Source of the DNA: Promerops cafer | Taxonomy: Eukaryota; Chordata; Aves; Passeriformes; Nectariniidae | Length of the DNA stretch: 64,000 bases | Direction: 5' to 3' | NCBI GenBank assembly: GCA_013398275.1 | Contig: VZSE01002180.1 | Coordinates: 187,915 to 251,914, forward strand | Made by a program: the position numbers and the translations under genes | Notes under the pieces: model-generated | Told to the model about the DNA's origin: nothing | Seen by the model: the letters and a program-made list of their open reading frames with translations, nothing else | Database searches by the model: none | Part shown: piece by piece, positions 1 through 12,720 of the stretch | Position numbering within the stretch: position 1 is the first letter of the stretch | Layout of the letters: each line of letters begins with the position of its first letter

Positions 1-2399
1 CTGAGTAGCTTTTGGGGAAAGTCACTGTGACAGTATTTCCACTTCAGCGTGTCTTGATAAGAAGCCTTAGGGAAAAAAAATAGAAATCAAGTACTGGCAA
101 TTACACTTTTTTATTCAACAGGCCCTGCCAACCGCTGAACATGGTTAACTGCAAGCACAGACAATGATAATTTACACTCTGTCATTCTGGAGACTAACTT
201 CATTTTCAAAACTGCAAGTATAGGCATGGATAAGCTATGATCAGCACACTTCAACCAGATTCAACACCAGCCAAGCCTTTGTCAGCAGTGGTAACCTTCC
301 AAGCAGAGAAAAGGCATTAACGGGGTCCACAACCATGGCCCAAAGGCTAGCTGAATACCTTGGCACCTCCTAAGCCTCTTCAAAGAGTCCTCTGAGTATT
401 AACTAATTAGACTTCTCTTATGTGAAAGAGAATGAATCTAGGCTCAATTTACCTGCCAACACAACACATCCAGATTTGGGGTAGAAGAACGGTTGGATGA
501 AGTATCAAAATTATTGCATTTGGTATTAAAAAAGAGACCAGGCATTCACAGTTGTAGGGGTAATTCAGACAGACTAAATGTCAGATTTAAATTTAATTTT
601 TAAGCAAGGCATAACAGAATAGAGTTTGGTAAATTTCTAGATAGCTGACGGCCAAAACATCAGAGAGCTTCCTGAGGAATATGGTATTGTACTGGGGGGG
701 GGCTTGGCTCACTGGATCTGGCGAGTACTTGGATTAATCACTCCCTGTCAATATCACTACCTACAGGTATTTCTGTGGACACCAGCACAGAATACAGCAG
801 TTGAAAAATATGCCTTCTTCTAAACCTAAGGCAATTCATCTGCAAGCAAGACAATCCATGTATGTCAAATTATGAAGATAACTAAACAGAAGTGTTAGAC
901 CAATATTTTGAAGTGAGAACAAGGTGCCTTAAGTGGAAGACATGTAAAAATCTAACTTGAAGTGCTAGAACACACAGCTTGTGAATAATTATGTTTCCTC
1001 GAGCACATATTAAGTCTTTCCACTGTTAAGTTATCCACAGTAGAGTTTGAATTAATTGGGGAATCTGATCTGAACACTTTCTAAAATGATTTACTATGTG
1101 GCCTCCATACATTCACATGGAGCTTGAAAACTCCAGTCAGGTTTGGTATAGACTAAAACAATCATCCAGATAAACTCTGCATTGTATTTTGTAGAGTATG
1201 TTTCAACTTCAACTCTCCCCATGGCATAGGAAGGGCTGCATAATATTTTAATTATTTTCTTCCACAAGACAGGAAGCTCATTGAGATTTTACAACCAAAT
1301 ATGCTTAGTTGGCTTTTTGCTCAATACAGCCCTTAGCCTGCAGGTTGCATGTAGTGCTAAAACAAATAAAGATCACAGAAGTTAGAAGTGCCTATTATGT
1401 CAATAAAATCTAAATCCCTAGTAATGCAGTAATTGTTCCATGCAGCATGTTTTCTAATGCTTTGTCTGGTCTTGTTTTAAACAATGGGGCTACCATCACT
1501 TTTCTCAGACTATTTATGGTCTGGAACAATCCAACAGTTTTTCCTGATCTTTAACCAAAGTTTCCACCTTTTATGTCAGTCCAAAACATAAGCCCTTGCA
1601 AAAAAAAAAAAAAAAAAAAAAAAAAAACCCCCCCCCGGCGGGTTTTAACTTNCCTCCGTCGAGCTTAGCATCTATCTTGTAAAGAATATCAGATAGCCTT
1701 TACAAAAAGCTAAATACTAAGTTCACTGATCAACTCATTTTAGACTACAGGGAGTGACAACTCCCTTCTGTTTATCATTTGGGGACATGTCAGAGCCTAT
1801 GCAGAAAAATGGTTAGACAGGATATACGAGGATCAAGTAAGGTTTAACTTAGGAGAAACACAGTTTCTATCTAAAAAAAGGGAGTCTCCTACCGAGCTTC
1901 GTTTGTTGCTACATGCTCATATGGTAGGGCTACTTTATTTTTGTTCTTTCTTCCTTTAGCATACGACCTTTGTGATTGACTTAATCTTGTAAATAAAGTG
2001 TCAATTCCTAAACCTTGGCTTTGTCAAGGTAGAAAAAAAAAAAAAAGAGGGGATATTCGGTGTGAAAGGAACAGGATCCCTTGCGCGAAGGGTAATTCCA
2101 ATAAAGAAACCCTTTTAATGTCATCTGAACAGGTGACTAGCCTAACAGCGTCATTACCATCGAGAACCCTGCAAATTAAGCAGGGAAGAGGCCTATTATC
2201 TAGGTCACCTAGCCCACCCCTAGCCAAGCTGAATTATTCCCATCTGTTTACCAGAGGTTTATTCGGGTGCTTTAGCAGTAAGTTTGCAGATCAGGAGAAG
2301 ACGGCAGCCCCCCAGTGCTCCCCTCCCCACCGCAGATCCCTGTTACCGACATAACCAACCCGATCCTCGACACCCTGCGACACTCAAATAGTACAGGGG
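1..2399. other. No gene recognised
   Basis: AT-leaning sequence with stops in all frames apart from short chance frames. If the island at 2.4-3.4 kb is a minus-strand promoter, this stretch would be intron 1 of that gene. From about 2000 to 2400 the composition shifts toward the island. Confidence 0.6.
1600..1636. repeat. A28-C9 homopolymer junction
   Basis: Twenty-eight A are followed directly by nine C, then a GGCGGG stretch and a single ambiguous base at 1652. It may be a sequencing or assembly join rather than biology. Confidence 0.85.
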
Positions 2400-2587
2400 G
2401 AATTAAAGAGGGGACACCGGGTTTGGGAGGGGGGATGGATGCCGCAAACGCCACGGAGCCGGCGAACCGTGCTGTGGAGGGGTTAAAAAAATAATCAATT
2501 CATAATAAATCGGCAATTTGGGCAGCGTACAGGCAGCGGGCGGTTGCTGACAGCGCCCCGCGGGGCGATGCCCGCGCGGCGGGGCCG

Positions 2588-2982
2588 NNNNNNNNNNNNN
2601 NNNNNNNNNNNNNNNNNNNNNNNNNNNNNNNNNNNNNNNNNNNNNNNNNNNNNNNNNNNNNNNNNNNNNNNNNNNNNNNNNNNNNNNNNNNNNNNNNNNN
2701 NNNNNNNNNNNNNNNNNNNNNNNNNNNNNNNNNNNNNNNNNNNNNNNNNNNNNNNNNNNNNNNNNNNNNNNNNNNNNNNNNNNNNNNNNNNNNNNNNNNN
2801 NNNNNNNNNNNNNNNNNNNNNNNNNNNNNNNNNNNNNNNNNNNNNNNNNNNNNNNNNNNNNNNNNNNNNNNNNNNNNNNNNNNNNNNNNNNNNNNNNNNN
2901 NNNNNNNNNNNNNNNNNNNNNNNNNNNNNNNNNNNNNNNNNNNNNNNNNNNNNNNNNNNNNNNNNNNNNNNNNNNNNNNNNN
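2588..2982. other. Assembly gap (395 N)
   Basis: Run of N inside the CpG island, flanked on both sides by GC-rich sequence. This is typical of sequence lost from GC-rich avian promoters and may hide a first exon. Confidence 0.98.
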
Positions 2983-3146
2983 GCTCGCCCGCTCCCTTCC
3001 TGCCTGCCCCCCGCCCGCCCCACCGCTGCCGCTCCCGCTCCCGGACGAGGCAAGATGGCCGCGCTGCTCCTCCGCGCCAGCCCAGCGCCGACATGAACCG
3101 GAAGGTCCCGCCCCCCGCCCGGCGTGTGCGGGGGCCTCGGGGCCGG

Positions 3147-3320
3147 GACCGGCCCTGCCCTCCGTGACGGCCCCACTGTCCTCCGGGGATCGGTCCCTGC
3201 CCTCCTGGGGACCGGCCCTGCCCTCCGTGACGGCCCCACTGTCCTCCGGGGATCGGTCCCTGCCCTCCTGGGGACCGGCCCTGCCCTCCGTGCCGACCCC
3301 GCGTCCTCCGGAGATCGGAG
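3147..3320. repeat. 63-bp GC-rich minisatellite, about 2.7 copies
   Basis: Copies begin at 3147, 3210 and 3273, each with GACCGGCCCTGCCCTCCGTG. The first two are identical as far as I can see, while the third diverges after its first 20 bases. Each unit contains an inner half-similarity (GGATCGGTCCCTGCCCTCC). The 63-bp period is divisible by three, so open frames pass through on both strands without implying a gene. The repeat sits between the CpG island and a CR1 fragment. Confidence 0.9.
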
Positions 3321-3361
3321 CAGCCCCGGGGCGGCACAGCCTGGAGCGGGGTTCGCCTTTG

Positions 3362-3868
3362 TGAGCCCCCCACCTGGAGCACTGTATACAGTTCTGGTGT
3401 CCCCAGTACAAGGAGGACATGGAACTGTTGGAGCAAGTCCAGAGGGGACTTCGAAGTTGTTAAGAGGACTGGAGCACTTCCCCTACAAAAATCAAGAAAG
3501 CTGGGGCTGTCCAGCCTGGAGAAGAGAAGGTGGTGTGGGGAACTCAGCAACCTTCCAGGATCTGAGATGGTCTGCAGGGAAGCTAGAGGGATGCTCCATC
3601 AGGAGCCGTAGTGATAGGACAAACAGTAATGGGTACAGGTTGAAAGAGGGAATATTAGATTAGATATTAGCAAGAAATTTTTTACCGTGAGGGTGTTGAG
3701 GCACCAGAACAGGTTACCCAGAGAAACTGTGGATGTCACATCCCTGGAAGTGTTGAAGCCCAGCCTGAATGGGGCTTTGAGCAACCTGGTCTAGTGGGAG
3801 ATGTCCCTGCCCATGACAGAGGGTTGGCACTGGGTTCTTTCAACCCCTTAACAGTCTGTGATTCTATA
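3362..3868 (+). mobile_element. CR1 LINE 3' end, plus orientation
   Basis: This is the familiar 3' part of a bird CR1: the end of the reverse-transcriptase frame (CACCTGGAGCACTGTATACA, then a GGACATGGAACTGTTGGAGC-like stretch and AGCCTGGAGAAGAGAAGG), then the 3' UTR with the GGTTACCCAGAGAAACTGTG and CCTGGAAGTGTTGAAGCCCA regions. It ends in a degenerate form of the CR1 octamer tail (GTGATTCTATAA). The reading frame is broken by stops and indels, so it is a dead, 5'-truncated copy. It begins directly at the edge of the GC-rich minisatellite. Confidence 0.93.
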
Positions 3869-6800
3869 AAGAGCCCCTCAGGGACCTGTGCCCCTCCTGG
3901 CGTGGGAGGAGATGCAGTGTGAGGTAGGGTGGGGAGCTCAGGTTTTGGGGAGCACCATGGGGCAGAGGGGATGGTGCTGCAGAGTGACTGGAGAAATGGC
4001 AGATCTCCCTACAGAGCCATCTCTGAGCTGGGGAAGGGGACAGACCCCACTGCCCACTCAAAGCCATGGGAAGGGACACAGGCATGGGTGGTCCAGGAAT
4101 GGTCGTCCATGTTCAGGGTTCTGTCCTTGAGACATCTACCAAAGCATGTCCTTCCTTTTCTTGGGCTTTCCCATCCCAGAGGATGGTTTGTGTTACAGAA
4201 GGGAGCTCAGACCTGGTGGGGGTCTGAGGCTGGAGTTGGCAGATCTCACCTGGTGCCATCAGATACCCACACAGTGTTACAGCACTGCATTTTCATACCA
4301 GCTTGATGCTTGGCTCATTTGTTGAAGGAGGGTGGAAGCCTGGGCTATCAAAACATCCTTTGCATATCCAGTAGTTACTGTGCATAACCCTTTTTAAGTC
4401 TATAAAGAAGATCTTGGTATAGTCATGAGTAGATCTCATTATGAATGAAAAACAAGAAAGAGAAATAACTTTTGTATATTCAGTATGTAGGTGGTTTAAA
4501 ACCAAACCTATTGTTTGGTTTTTATTTTTTTTTAACAGAAAAAACACAAACCTCTGTAGAAAAAAAAAAAAAAAAACAGGTCTGGGCTTTTGTCGAAACT
4601 TGGGGGATTTGTAGAAACTTGGCATATCTGTGAATCTGGCAGCCTAGAAGTAACATTTTGTCTTTCTAAACTGAAAAGACGAAACTGGACTTCTAAACTT
4701 TATGGCTCTCACAAATATTTCCCATCTCAGCTCTGAAATCCATCCTAAGATGTAGCTGATATTTCCCTTGCTTTTAGAGACATGAGCAAGGAAAGATGGC
4801 CTTTGAATGCCACCCAATAAAGTTGTATGTCTGTTACTTCATCGTCAGGACTACAAAATGCTCCACAACATCTGACCTGCAGATTTTCCTTCCTAACTCT
4901 CTCATTAAGGTGATGTCTTGCTCTGTGTCAATGATAGGAATTTTGGATTTCAGGACTCACCCCTTGTGCAAATGTTTGTATTTCTGTGTGTACATGCACA
5001 TCCATGTGTGTATTTGCACGGACAACACACAGTCATAGCAGAGCCACTCTCTCTGGGAAGCAGGCAGGACCCTTTGCACAGAGCAGGGAGTGGGATTTGT
5101 CTGTATCTGGCTTGTCAAGGTCAGTCACAAAGTCTAAAGCAAAGCCAGGAAAAGTATCCAGATCTCCTGACTCTGCTTTTGCCACAGGGCTGCTGCTTCA
5201 TCTTTTTCTTTTTGGTTGCCAGTAGGATATGTTCTTTACAATGTGTTTAAAAAATTGTAATTGAGTTATGACAGAGTCAGAAAAAGGGCAGAAATTGGGC
5301 AGAGGTTTTTTTGAGTTGTTACACAGCCTAGTGCTCTCACCCTGCACTCGTGGGCACTCCAGCCAGCATGGGAAGGCTGAGCTGCCCACATTGGAGCAAT
5401 TGGCAGAGTGTGAGAAGTACACGTAATGCTGTTTGCACCTAGGATTGTGCCTGTCCTGATCTGAGGAAGTTCTGTGCACAGGCATGAAGAAGCATTAAAC
5501 TTAGCATTGTGTTTTACATACTTGCATTTCTGTTCCGTGGAAGCAGTAGTCACCCCAATAAAATCTGAACTGTACAACAGTGGATAGTCAGATGAAATTC
5601 CTGGGCCTGTTGATACAGTAGGAGTCCCACTATTGCCCTTGATAAAGCCCACATTTAGTACTTGAGTCCAAATTTAAAGGGGCTGGGGAAAGGGCACAGG
5701 GAGCAGGGGAGCTGTGGGGGATGACTGTATCTTTCAGAGTCATGTTTTTCATTGGCAAAGGGATTTTGAAATAAGAACTTCTGAAGAAGTGCTTAAGACC
5801 CCAAAAATAACAGTAGCTGATTTTGCTATTTTATTGCCATTAAATGACAACATTGATTAGAGCTGGTTTTACTGTGTAGCAAAACTTGCACAGGGAATGA
5901 CAAACTGCATAGCAGGTGCTTTCTTCTACATTTCATTGTTGCTATATTCTGCTCTCCCATTTAAACAGATGAGTTAATTTCAAAGTGTAATGTTCTTCTT
6001 AGAAACTGGGCCATGGAAAAAAAGCTGATTGTATGGGTTTTGTCTTTCTTTGTTGTCCATAAATATTCTGTGTATTATCAGGTACTACTGAAGCCACATT
6101 CACAAATCAGAAGGTGATTTCTTTTCCTATAAAAAGGTTTTGAAAACTCAGAAAGCAGTCTGATAATCCTGTCATGCTTTCTGGTTCTTGTGCTGTCACT
6201 AGTAATAGTGGCAGTAATTTTGTAAGGGGGACTTTGATGATAATGTTTGTATGTTACCAGAATAGGCTGCAGTTTGTGTTTTGAGCTGTACTAGCTACAA
6301 TACTAGCAGTTATAAAAACTTAGTTTTGGCAGTAGAGCTGGAGAATATGACTCAAAAACATACAGGAAGCAGATTCTGCTAGTTAAGGTGCCTTTTTAAT
6401 GTCACTCATTTGGCTGCCACCTCACAGAGAAAACAATAAGATACAGAATGACATCACTGTGGTGAAGAATTTAGAATTTTTTTTCTTCTGGACATTAAAA
6501 GCCACTCTAAGAACCTCTTAAAACTGCCCTGCACAGAGTAGACTCCAACAGCATTTGCAGTCAGAGCAAAATATGTTGGACTTGATTACAATTGCTGGGA
6601 AAAACATAAGGATTAAGTTTAATGTATTCATATGCACAGGTTTTGAGTCTTAATTCTGGAAGAAGGATTACAAATGCAGAACTGACTGAGGAATTTGTAT
6701 TCCACTCACTGCTCTTTAAAGGCTGGGGACTGAAAGACACCAGTTGGTAGAGACAAGAAGAGAATCAGCTAATGTAATTGTTATAGGTGCTCTGTTGTGT

Positions 6801-9486
6801 TCTGCAGCTATGACAATGCTTACCAGCTGGGAATCTGCCCAGGTATTAAATCATTTTAGTTCATATAAAAATTCTGGTTTAGATTGATAGTCATTAACCC
6901 TGATGAAACTTTTTGGTTTTTTCCTTAAGCCTTTGAAAAGCACATTTTAAAATATGTTACATCCACTGGGATATTGCTAATATTATTCATTCTTATTCCA
7001 ATGCCTTTTTTCTTTTTCTTGTAGAAATTCTAAGGTAATTCCATGTAGTGAAAGATTTCCAGGACTGTTTTACCATTAGTTTTGTGTTCAGAACTGAAGT
7101 AATTCCTTGCATTTGAAATCAGTATTTGTATTTGGTTTTAAAATCTTAACTTCCAGACAATACATCATCTTAACAGTGTTTTATGGTAGGAAGAGGTGTG
7201 TGATTTTTAAAATGTGAATGACAAAGCTATTGATAGAAAAGGACTTATTACTATCTGCAACCTGAATCAATGGTCCATGCTCAGTTATGATGAGGCCCAA
7301 GTGCAATCTGCAGCAAGGCCAGAGCAAAATGTGGTGCAGACAGCGGAGAAAACATTGGAAAGGGAAAAGATCTTCCTTCTCAGCTTCATGCCAAACAGAG
7401 ACTGAGATCTGAGAGGGGGGAGAAGATTTTGCGTGTGTTAACTTCTCCCTTTGGTCCATACAAGTGCCTGGGGACAGCAGAGTGGCCATGGCACTGCAAC
7501 TGCTCTGCATTCCTCAGGTGAGAAGAGGGCCAGGCACTGGGCTGCAGCCATGGGCAAGCAGGAGCAAACAGCAGTGGTTCCTGAACTGCATGCCTCATTT
7601 AATTCCCTTCCTGCAGGGCCGGGCATGCTGTGCTTTGCCTGCAGAGCCTCATAGTGTGGTGCATGACACGTGAACCTTCATGATGGGATCGCTAGCAAGT
7701 GCCTGAGCTGCACTTGTTGCACTGCCATTTGACGCAAATGCCTACATGGATCATAGCCCCAGGACAGAACCACAGTGCTGTGGAGAGCCGGGTGAGAGCA
7801 TTGCTCTCATGGGTTGGCACAAGGTCACTGTTTAGAGAAGTAGAGGACTGAAAATACCTCCTTAGCTTTCCATGACCCTGATGCCATGTGGGTTACAAAG
7901 GCAACGCAAAGGACAAGTAGCCAGTTGGTGGTGATGCTAGCTCTGAATTTGACTCTGTATGTTTGAAGCTAAAATAGGTGTTTTATAGCAAGCCTCTTCC
8001 ATTCTTAGCACATGACCCCACCAAAGCAACATCCTAGATGCTTTGCCATCTAAGTCAGGCATGTTACTGTGCCTCCTATGCCATTTCCTGTGTGGTTGAT
8101 ACTGAATCAATGACTCTATTCATGATGATGGGAAAAGAATAGATGACTCCTGAACATGTCATGTTTTCAAGAGCTGGTTAAGAATTGGTGTGCCCAAGCA
8201 ATAGTGAGAAGTAATTGTCTTGTAGCAGTAAGATAAATCCCAGGGCTTTTTGGTACAGGTTATCCTAAAAATTGGTATAGCCCACACTTGTAAAATCCAC
8301 CTTGTTCATACAAGAGTGTATGAACATGGGCTGAGCCTCAGTATTATCTGAAGGCACTTTAGGTGGAGACCCAGGTTGTTGCTCATACTGTCTCCAAAGT
8401 TTTAGCAGAACCAAGCCCTGAAGTCTCTCTCTGTATTTCCCTGAAGTAACTTATGTTTGATTTGGATTGTATCTTTTATTTAAATATTGCCAGAGGCAAG
8501 GAATCAGTGAGCAATTTAGGAAGACTGTCCATGTGATTGTTCCTCCTCGCTTTTAGAAACCTTTGCTTCTGTTCTGGATATGCCTGCTAATGACATCTTC
8601 AGCTAGGGAAACTTTACTGTTTTTGTGTCATGCATGATCAGACTTTTACTCCAAATCAGGACCCAGCTCAGCCCACATCCATCTCTTTAAGAGACTAAAG
8701 AGATTGAAGTTTCGGGGTCTGTTATCAAAAGGCATCCTATTCAAATTTGTAAGCAGTAGCATGCATGTTTCCTCTGATTTATCTCTACCTTATCCATTGG
8801 TTTGTGCTGTGGATACCAGATGTGAACGTGGTTTTTCATCTGTAATAACATGAAACCCAAATACAGACATGACATAGGTTGTTTAGCTAATGCCACAGCC
8901 AAAGAACCCATTTAGCCCTCTCAGATACTGTAACTCTGAGCTCTGGAAACTCACATTCAGCTGTGTCTCATGTGCCCTTCTCAGCATCTCTGATCCTTCC
9001 CTTGGAACTACCCTTTATTCCTACAGGTGTGATTTTTACCTTGGTCGTACTCAAATGTGTATTGTTCATCTGAATGCAATTTTGTAAACTGGTCTGCTTG
9101 TACTGGTGGCACATCCTTTAATTTTTACCTTTTTTCTCTGTCTTGGTGTCATCTACAAACCTTATCAGCAATCGTTTTGTTTCTTTACAGTTCTTGATAA
9201 AATATCAGTTGGTGAAGATGAAGAACAAATTGTGCAGGGTTATGGGACCATATTGCATTTTTCTGATGTTAAAAATGCGCAGGCCATCCAGGGTGGGAAA
9301 GGAAAAAATGAACAACTCAGAGAAAACATAGCTGAGGTCTTCCAGCAAGCAAAGGGAAGGGGTGCAAGGACTGAGGACTGAATAAATGGTTGGGGTGGCA
9401 CACTGAGCTGAAGGTCCCGGGGTGGCACCCAGGGAACAGTGCCTGCTTCTCACAATGCCCCGAGCACCCTTCCAGGAACCCCAGGG

Positions 9487-9900
9487 ATGATTAGTTAGAC
9501 AACCAATTTGTATGTGTCACGTTGGCTTTGGATTGTTCCGGTTTCTTAATCACCAAGTCTTGCTGCAACAAGTTGAAGGCCTTAAAGAAATCCAAGTGTT
9601 TTACATCAGCTTTGTTACTTTTATCACTCAACCTTACAATCTCCTTGGTGAAAGATAACAAGTCAGTTTGAAAGGGTCTCTTTCCATAAACTCCTGTTGA
9701 TTGGCATTAATGATATTTTCCTCCTTTGATTTTTTGTTAATCTGGATCCATATGAGTCATTCCATTATACTGCTGGGACTCGTATCAGGAGACAGGCCTA
9801 TAATTTCTTAGATACTTCTACCTTTTCCAAAACCTTTTCCAACATCTGCTTTCCTTTGGAGCTTTTCCACTGCCCAAAAGGTTACTGGGTATTGCAGGCA
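9487..9900 (-). mobile_element. Old, decayed CR1-type reverse transcriptase relic, minus orientation
   Basis: Read on the minus strand, the stretch retains two marks of a CR1/L3-type reverse transcriptase in the right order. One is a NYRPVS motif at about 9805-9788, the other LDFFKAF near 9600-9580 (family pattern LDFxKAFD), followed by a (D)LVIKK-like segment. Between them are fragments recalling the family's NQxGF and QTDLL positions, broken by stops and frameshifts. It is much more degraded than the other CR1 copies here, so it is probably an ancient insertion. No 3' tail is seen, and the limits are approximate. Confidence 0.72.
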
Positions 9901-12667
9901 TCTGTGTTGCTGTGCTTATGTGTTGAAAGCATCCTTGATAACCACCCAGACAAAGTCAGCAACATTTATGTGCTACTGAAACAAGGGGGGGTTTGAACAA
10001 TTAATTAACTCTATAATCATAAACAACCTTTGCAAAAGCAAAGAAGAAATATTTTATTTGCATATTTATCCTGAGTTTCTATATCACAACCTGGTGTTAT
10101 GGCTACAAAGGGTAGAAGGTCAATAGCTTCAAACAGAATTGGAAAAATATCACATTAATGCTGTTGCCCCAATCCTGATTATAATTTACATCACAGAAGA
10201 ACATAAAAACACTTTTGGAGGGAGAGGGGATATTTTATCAACTAAGCATCTAAGATGATATTTTATCATCTAAGTTTTCAAGATGCATAGAAGAGCAAAA
10301 TGAACTAGAAGGAACACTATAATATTATCAGAATGAAAAGCAGGAATTAAGACTATCATCATTTCAAACACACACAAAAAATAAACTCAAGTCCTTTATT
10401 CATCTGCATCTGTATTTATCTGAACAGGCATCTGAAGTTGCTGTAGAGGGCCAGGTTCCCCCTGGCTGCCCCTGCAGCCAGCCTGGCTGGTGCTTCCCAG
10501 TGGGAAAGATGTACTCCCAGCTCAGGCTTTGGAGGAACAGGACGTCTTTGTCCCAAAATAGTCAGGGCACCAGCTCTGCTTCTTCCTGGCCAAGAGTGCC
10601 TGTCACAGCTTAGCCTTTTTTCACTGATGACAATAAACATTCTGGGATTAGGTCTGTGATCTGTATGAATCACAGAGCTTTGTAGGACTTGCTTCAAGTG
10701 CCTGGCACTATATAACCATAATAAATGGGTAGTCCCTGTTGGCAGTGAAGTCCGTGCATGCTGCAGGTATTCTGAGCAGAGAAAATCAAGCCTGTGGTGT
10801 ACAGCTGAAGAGTTTTCTCCATGTGTCGTGGGGTTTCCCTTTGAATAACTTGTTTTGATTTTCTTTTCATGTTACACACCATCACGATTTATAGGCAAGC
10901 ATCTACCTACACCTACATAGCATTAATCACCTTTCATTGCTTTTATTCCTTTTTGCCCATCTCTCTTTTAGCCCAGAACTTCTATGACTCATTGGACCAA
11001 AGTCTCCTTGCACCATTCATAAAAATACCACCAGAGTGGTCACAGCTGTGAGCTGCTCTGAGCAGGGCAGGAGGGGAGCCCTGGGAACCCTCTTGCCTGG
11101 GGAGTGCTGCTTTTTGAGGGCTCTGCACCCCTCCCTTCTGCTCAGTGAATGCCCATTTTGCCACCTACCTTCTCCCTGGCCCCTTAGCTAGTCTGTCAAC
11201 AGAGCGATAATTCTTGCTGGCTGGATTTACCCTTGCAAATATAGGATCCCGTTGAGCTAATAAATACTTCCTGTCATTGCCTACAGTTGCCAACAGTAAC
11301 ATTCCCTTCCCCATTTATAGGAGATGCTGAGTATGGCATTGGTACTATTAACACCTTTAACGTTTCTCCCATTAACATTTTCTGCCTGTAAAAGGGTTTT
11401 CATATTTTCTGTCGGTTCTGGTTTTACTTTCTTTGGTGGCCACTGAATCCTGGGCCACCTGAACTTCGAGGAGTCAGACCTTTAAATTTGTTTTAAAGCT
11501 TTTACAATAATTGTAAATTTTTCAGTCTGACTTTGAAAAGCAAGATAATATTGGAGACAAATGTGGGTGTACAACTCTGAATGTTTTAGGAACCTTTTAT
11601 ATTTACCTTTTTTTTCAGCAGCAATATGGAATCAAACACCCATGAAAGAGACACCAATAATTATTAATATAAGGGAAAATGGGAAATAAAGAGGGAAGAT
11701 TGAAAAAAGGAAAGATAACAGAATGGAGAGGATTTTGCAGGTTTTTAAAGGTTCAGTAAATGCTTGCTCCTGTTTTTTAAACAGCTTTTGCTGAAAGCAC
11801 TTCTATGTATCTGCATTAGCAGATGAGATGGTTTTAACCCCAGTAAGCAGGGACATGGGAGCAGTGCTGGTTCCTGCTGCCTTGCCCCAGGGAGGGAAGT
11901 GAAGGATGGAATTGGAGGAGCTGGGTGGGCTGTGGGAGGCTTCCCAGTGGGAGAGGAGGAAGGGAACACACATGTGGACATGAACTGACAGACTGGAAAG
12001 GCACAAGGATCTGAGGGATGGGGAGAAAGCTAGCAGCTGGAAAATCATGCAGACACTAACCCTGGGAGTAAATCTGCTCTTCTCACAAAGAAGAATGAAC
12101 TCAGAGACTACATTAGGTCCCACGCTGGGTGTGATCCTGGATGGTTTGAGGTCTTGTTTCCTTATCCTACTGGGCTTCAGTGAGTATTGCAGTTGGTTAT
12201 TATGGGGCTGAGCCTCTAGGACATCCTTTAAGAGGAGGAAAACCATTTTGCCTTCTTATATGAGGGAGATGACCTGTGAGGGCAGTTGTCTCCAGGGGAC
12301 ACTGCTGAAGGTCAGAGGCATCACCTTTAGTCACCTGAGACTGAGCCTGGGCTCACCTGAGGCCAAAGTTGACTGCAGTGAGCTGAGCAAGAATGTTTGG
12401 AGGACATTGAAGGGCTCCTTTAGTGGGGCTGCCCATTAGAGGAAAACTTGTTATTTCCACTGGGCTACATTTGCCATTCACTGCCATGTCCTGTAGGCCT
12501 CTCCATGGCACTGTGCCATAGATTTCAGGACCTCTGGGCTTCTCTGGGAAGACCCAGCACAGACTGGGAGAGGACTCAGGAAATGCACTCTGTCCTCAAG
12601 AGAGAACGGTGTGGGGCAGGCACAACCAATGCTCCTTGGCAGTGCTGACAAATGCTATGTAAGCATC

Positions 12668-12670
<3 letters not shown>

Positions 12671-12719
<49 letters not shown>
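12671..12719. repeat. (AC)n microsatellite, about 24.5 units
   Basis: Uninterrupted dinucleotide run. It explains the His-Thr and Cys-Val periodic frames across it, which are not genes. Confidence 0.99.

Positions 12720-12720
<1 letters not shown>

Larger units (their letters stand above)
2400..3360. promoter_or_regulatory. Orphan CpG island with gap, YY1- and ETS-type sites
   Basis: This block is very GC- and CpG-rich and contains a 395-base run of N. Beside the gap are CAAGATGGCCGC (3051-3062), a YY1-type site, and ACCGGAAG (3097-3104), an ETS core; both are typical of core promoters near a start site. No coding exon can be recognised on either strand; long frames here run through N or a tandem repeat. 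In vertebrates MARK3 lies downstream of EIF5 in the same orientation, so this could be its promoter on the minus strand with exon 1 hidden in the gap. That is inference from synteny only. The YY1 site reads in the plus orientation, which argues mildly for a plus-strand or bidirectional start. Confidence 0.6.

Noticed and set aside
2403..3550. Three long minus-strand open frames of 278-351 codons
   Set aside because: They run through 395 N and the 63-bp tandem repeat; the length is an artefact of unknown bases and a period divisible by three. No known protein motif is present.
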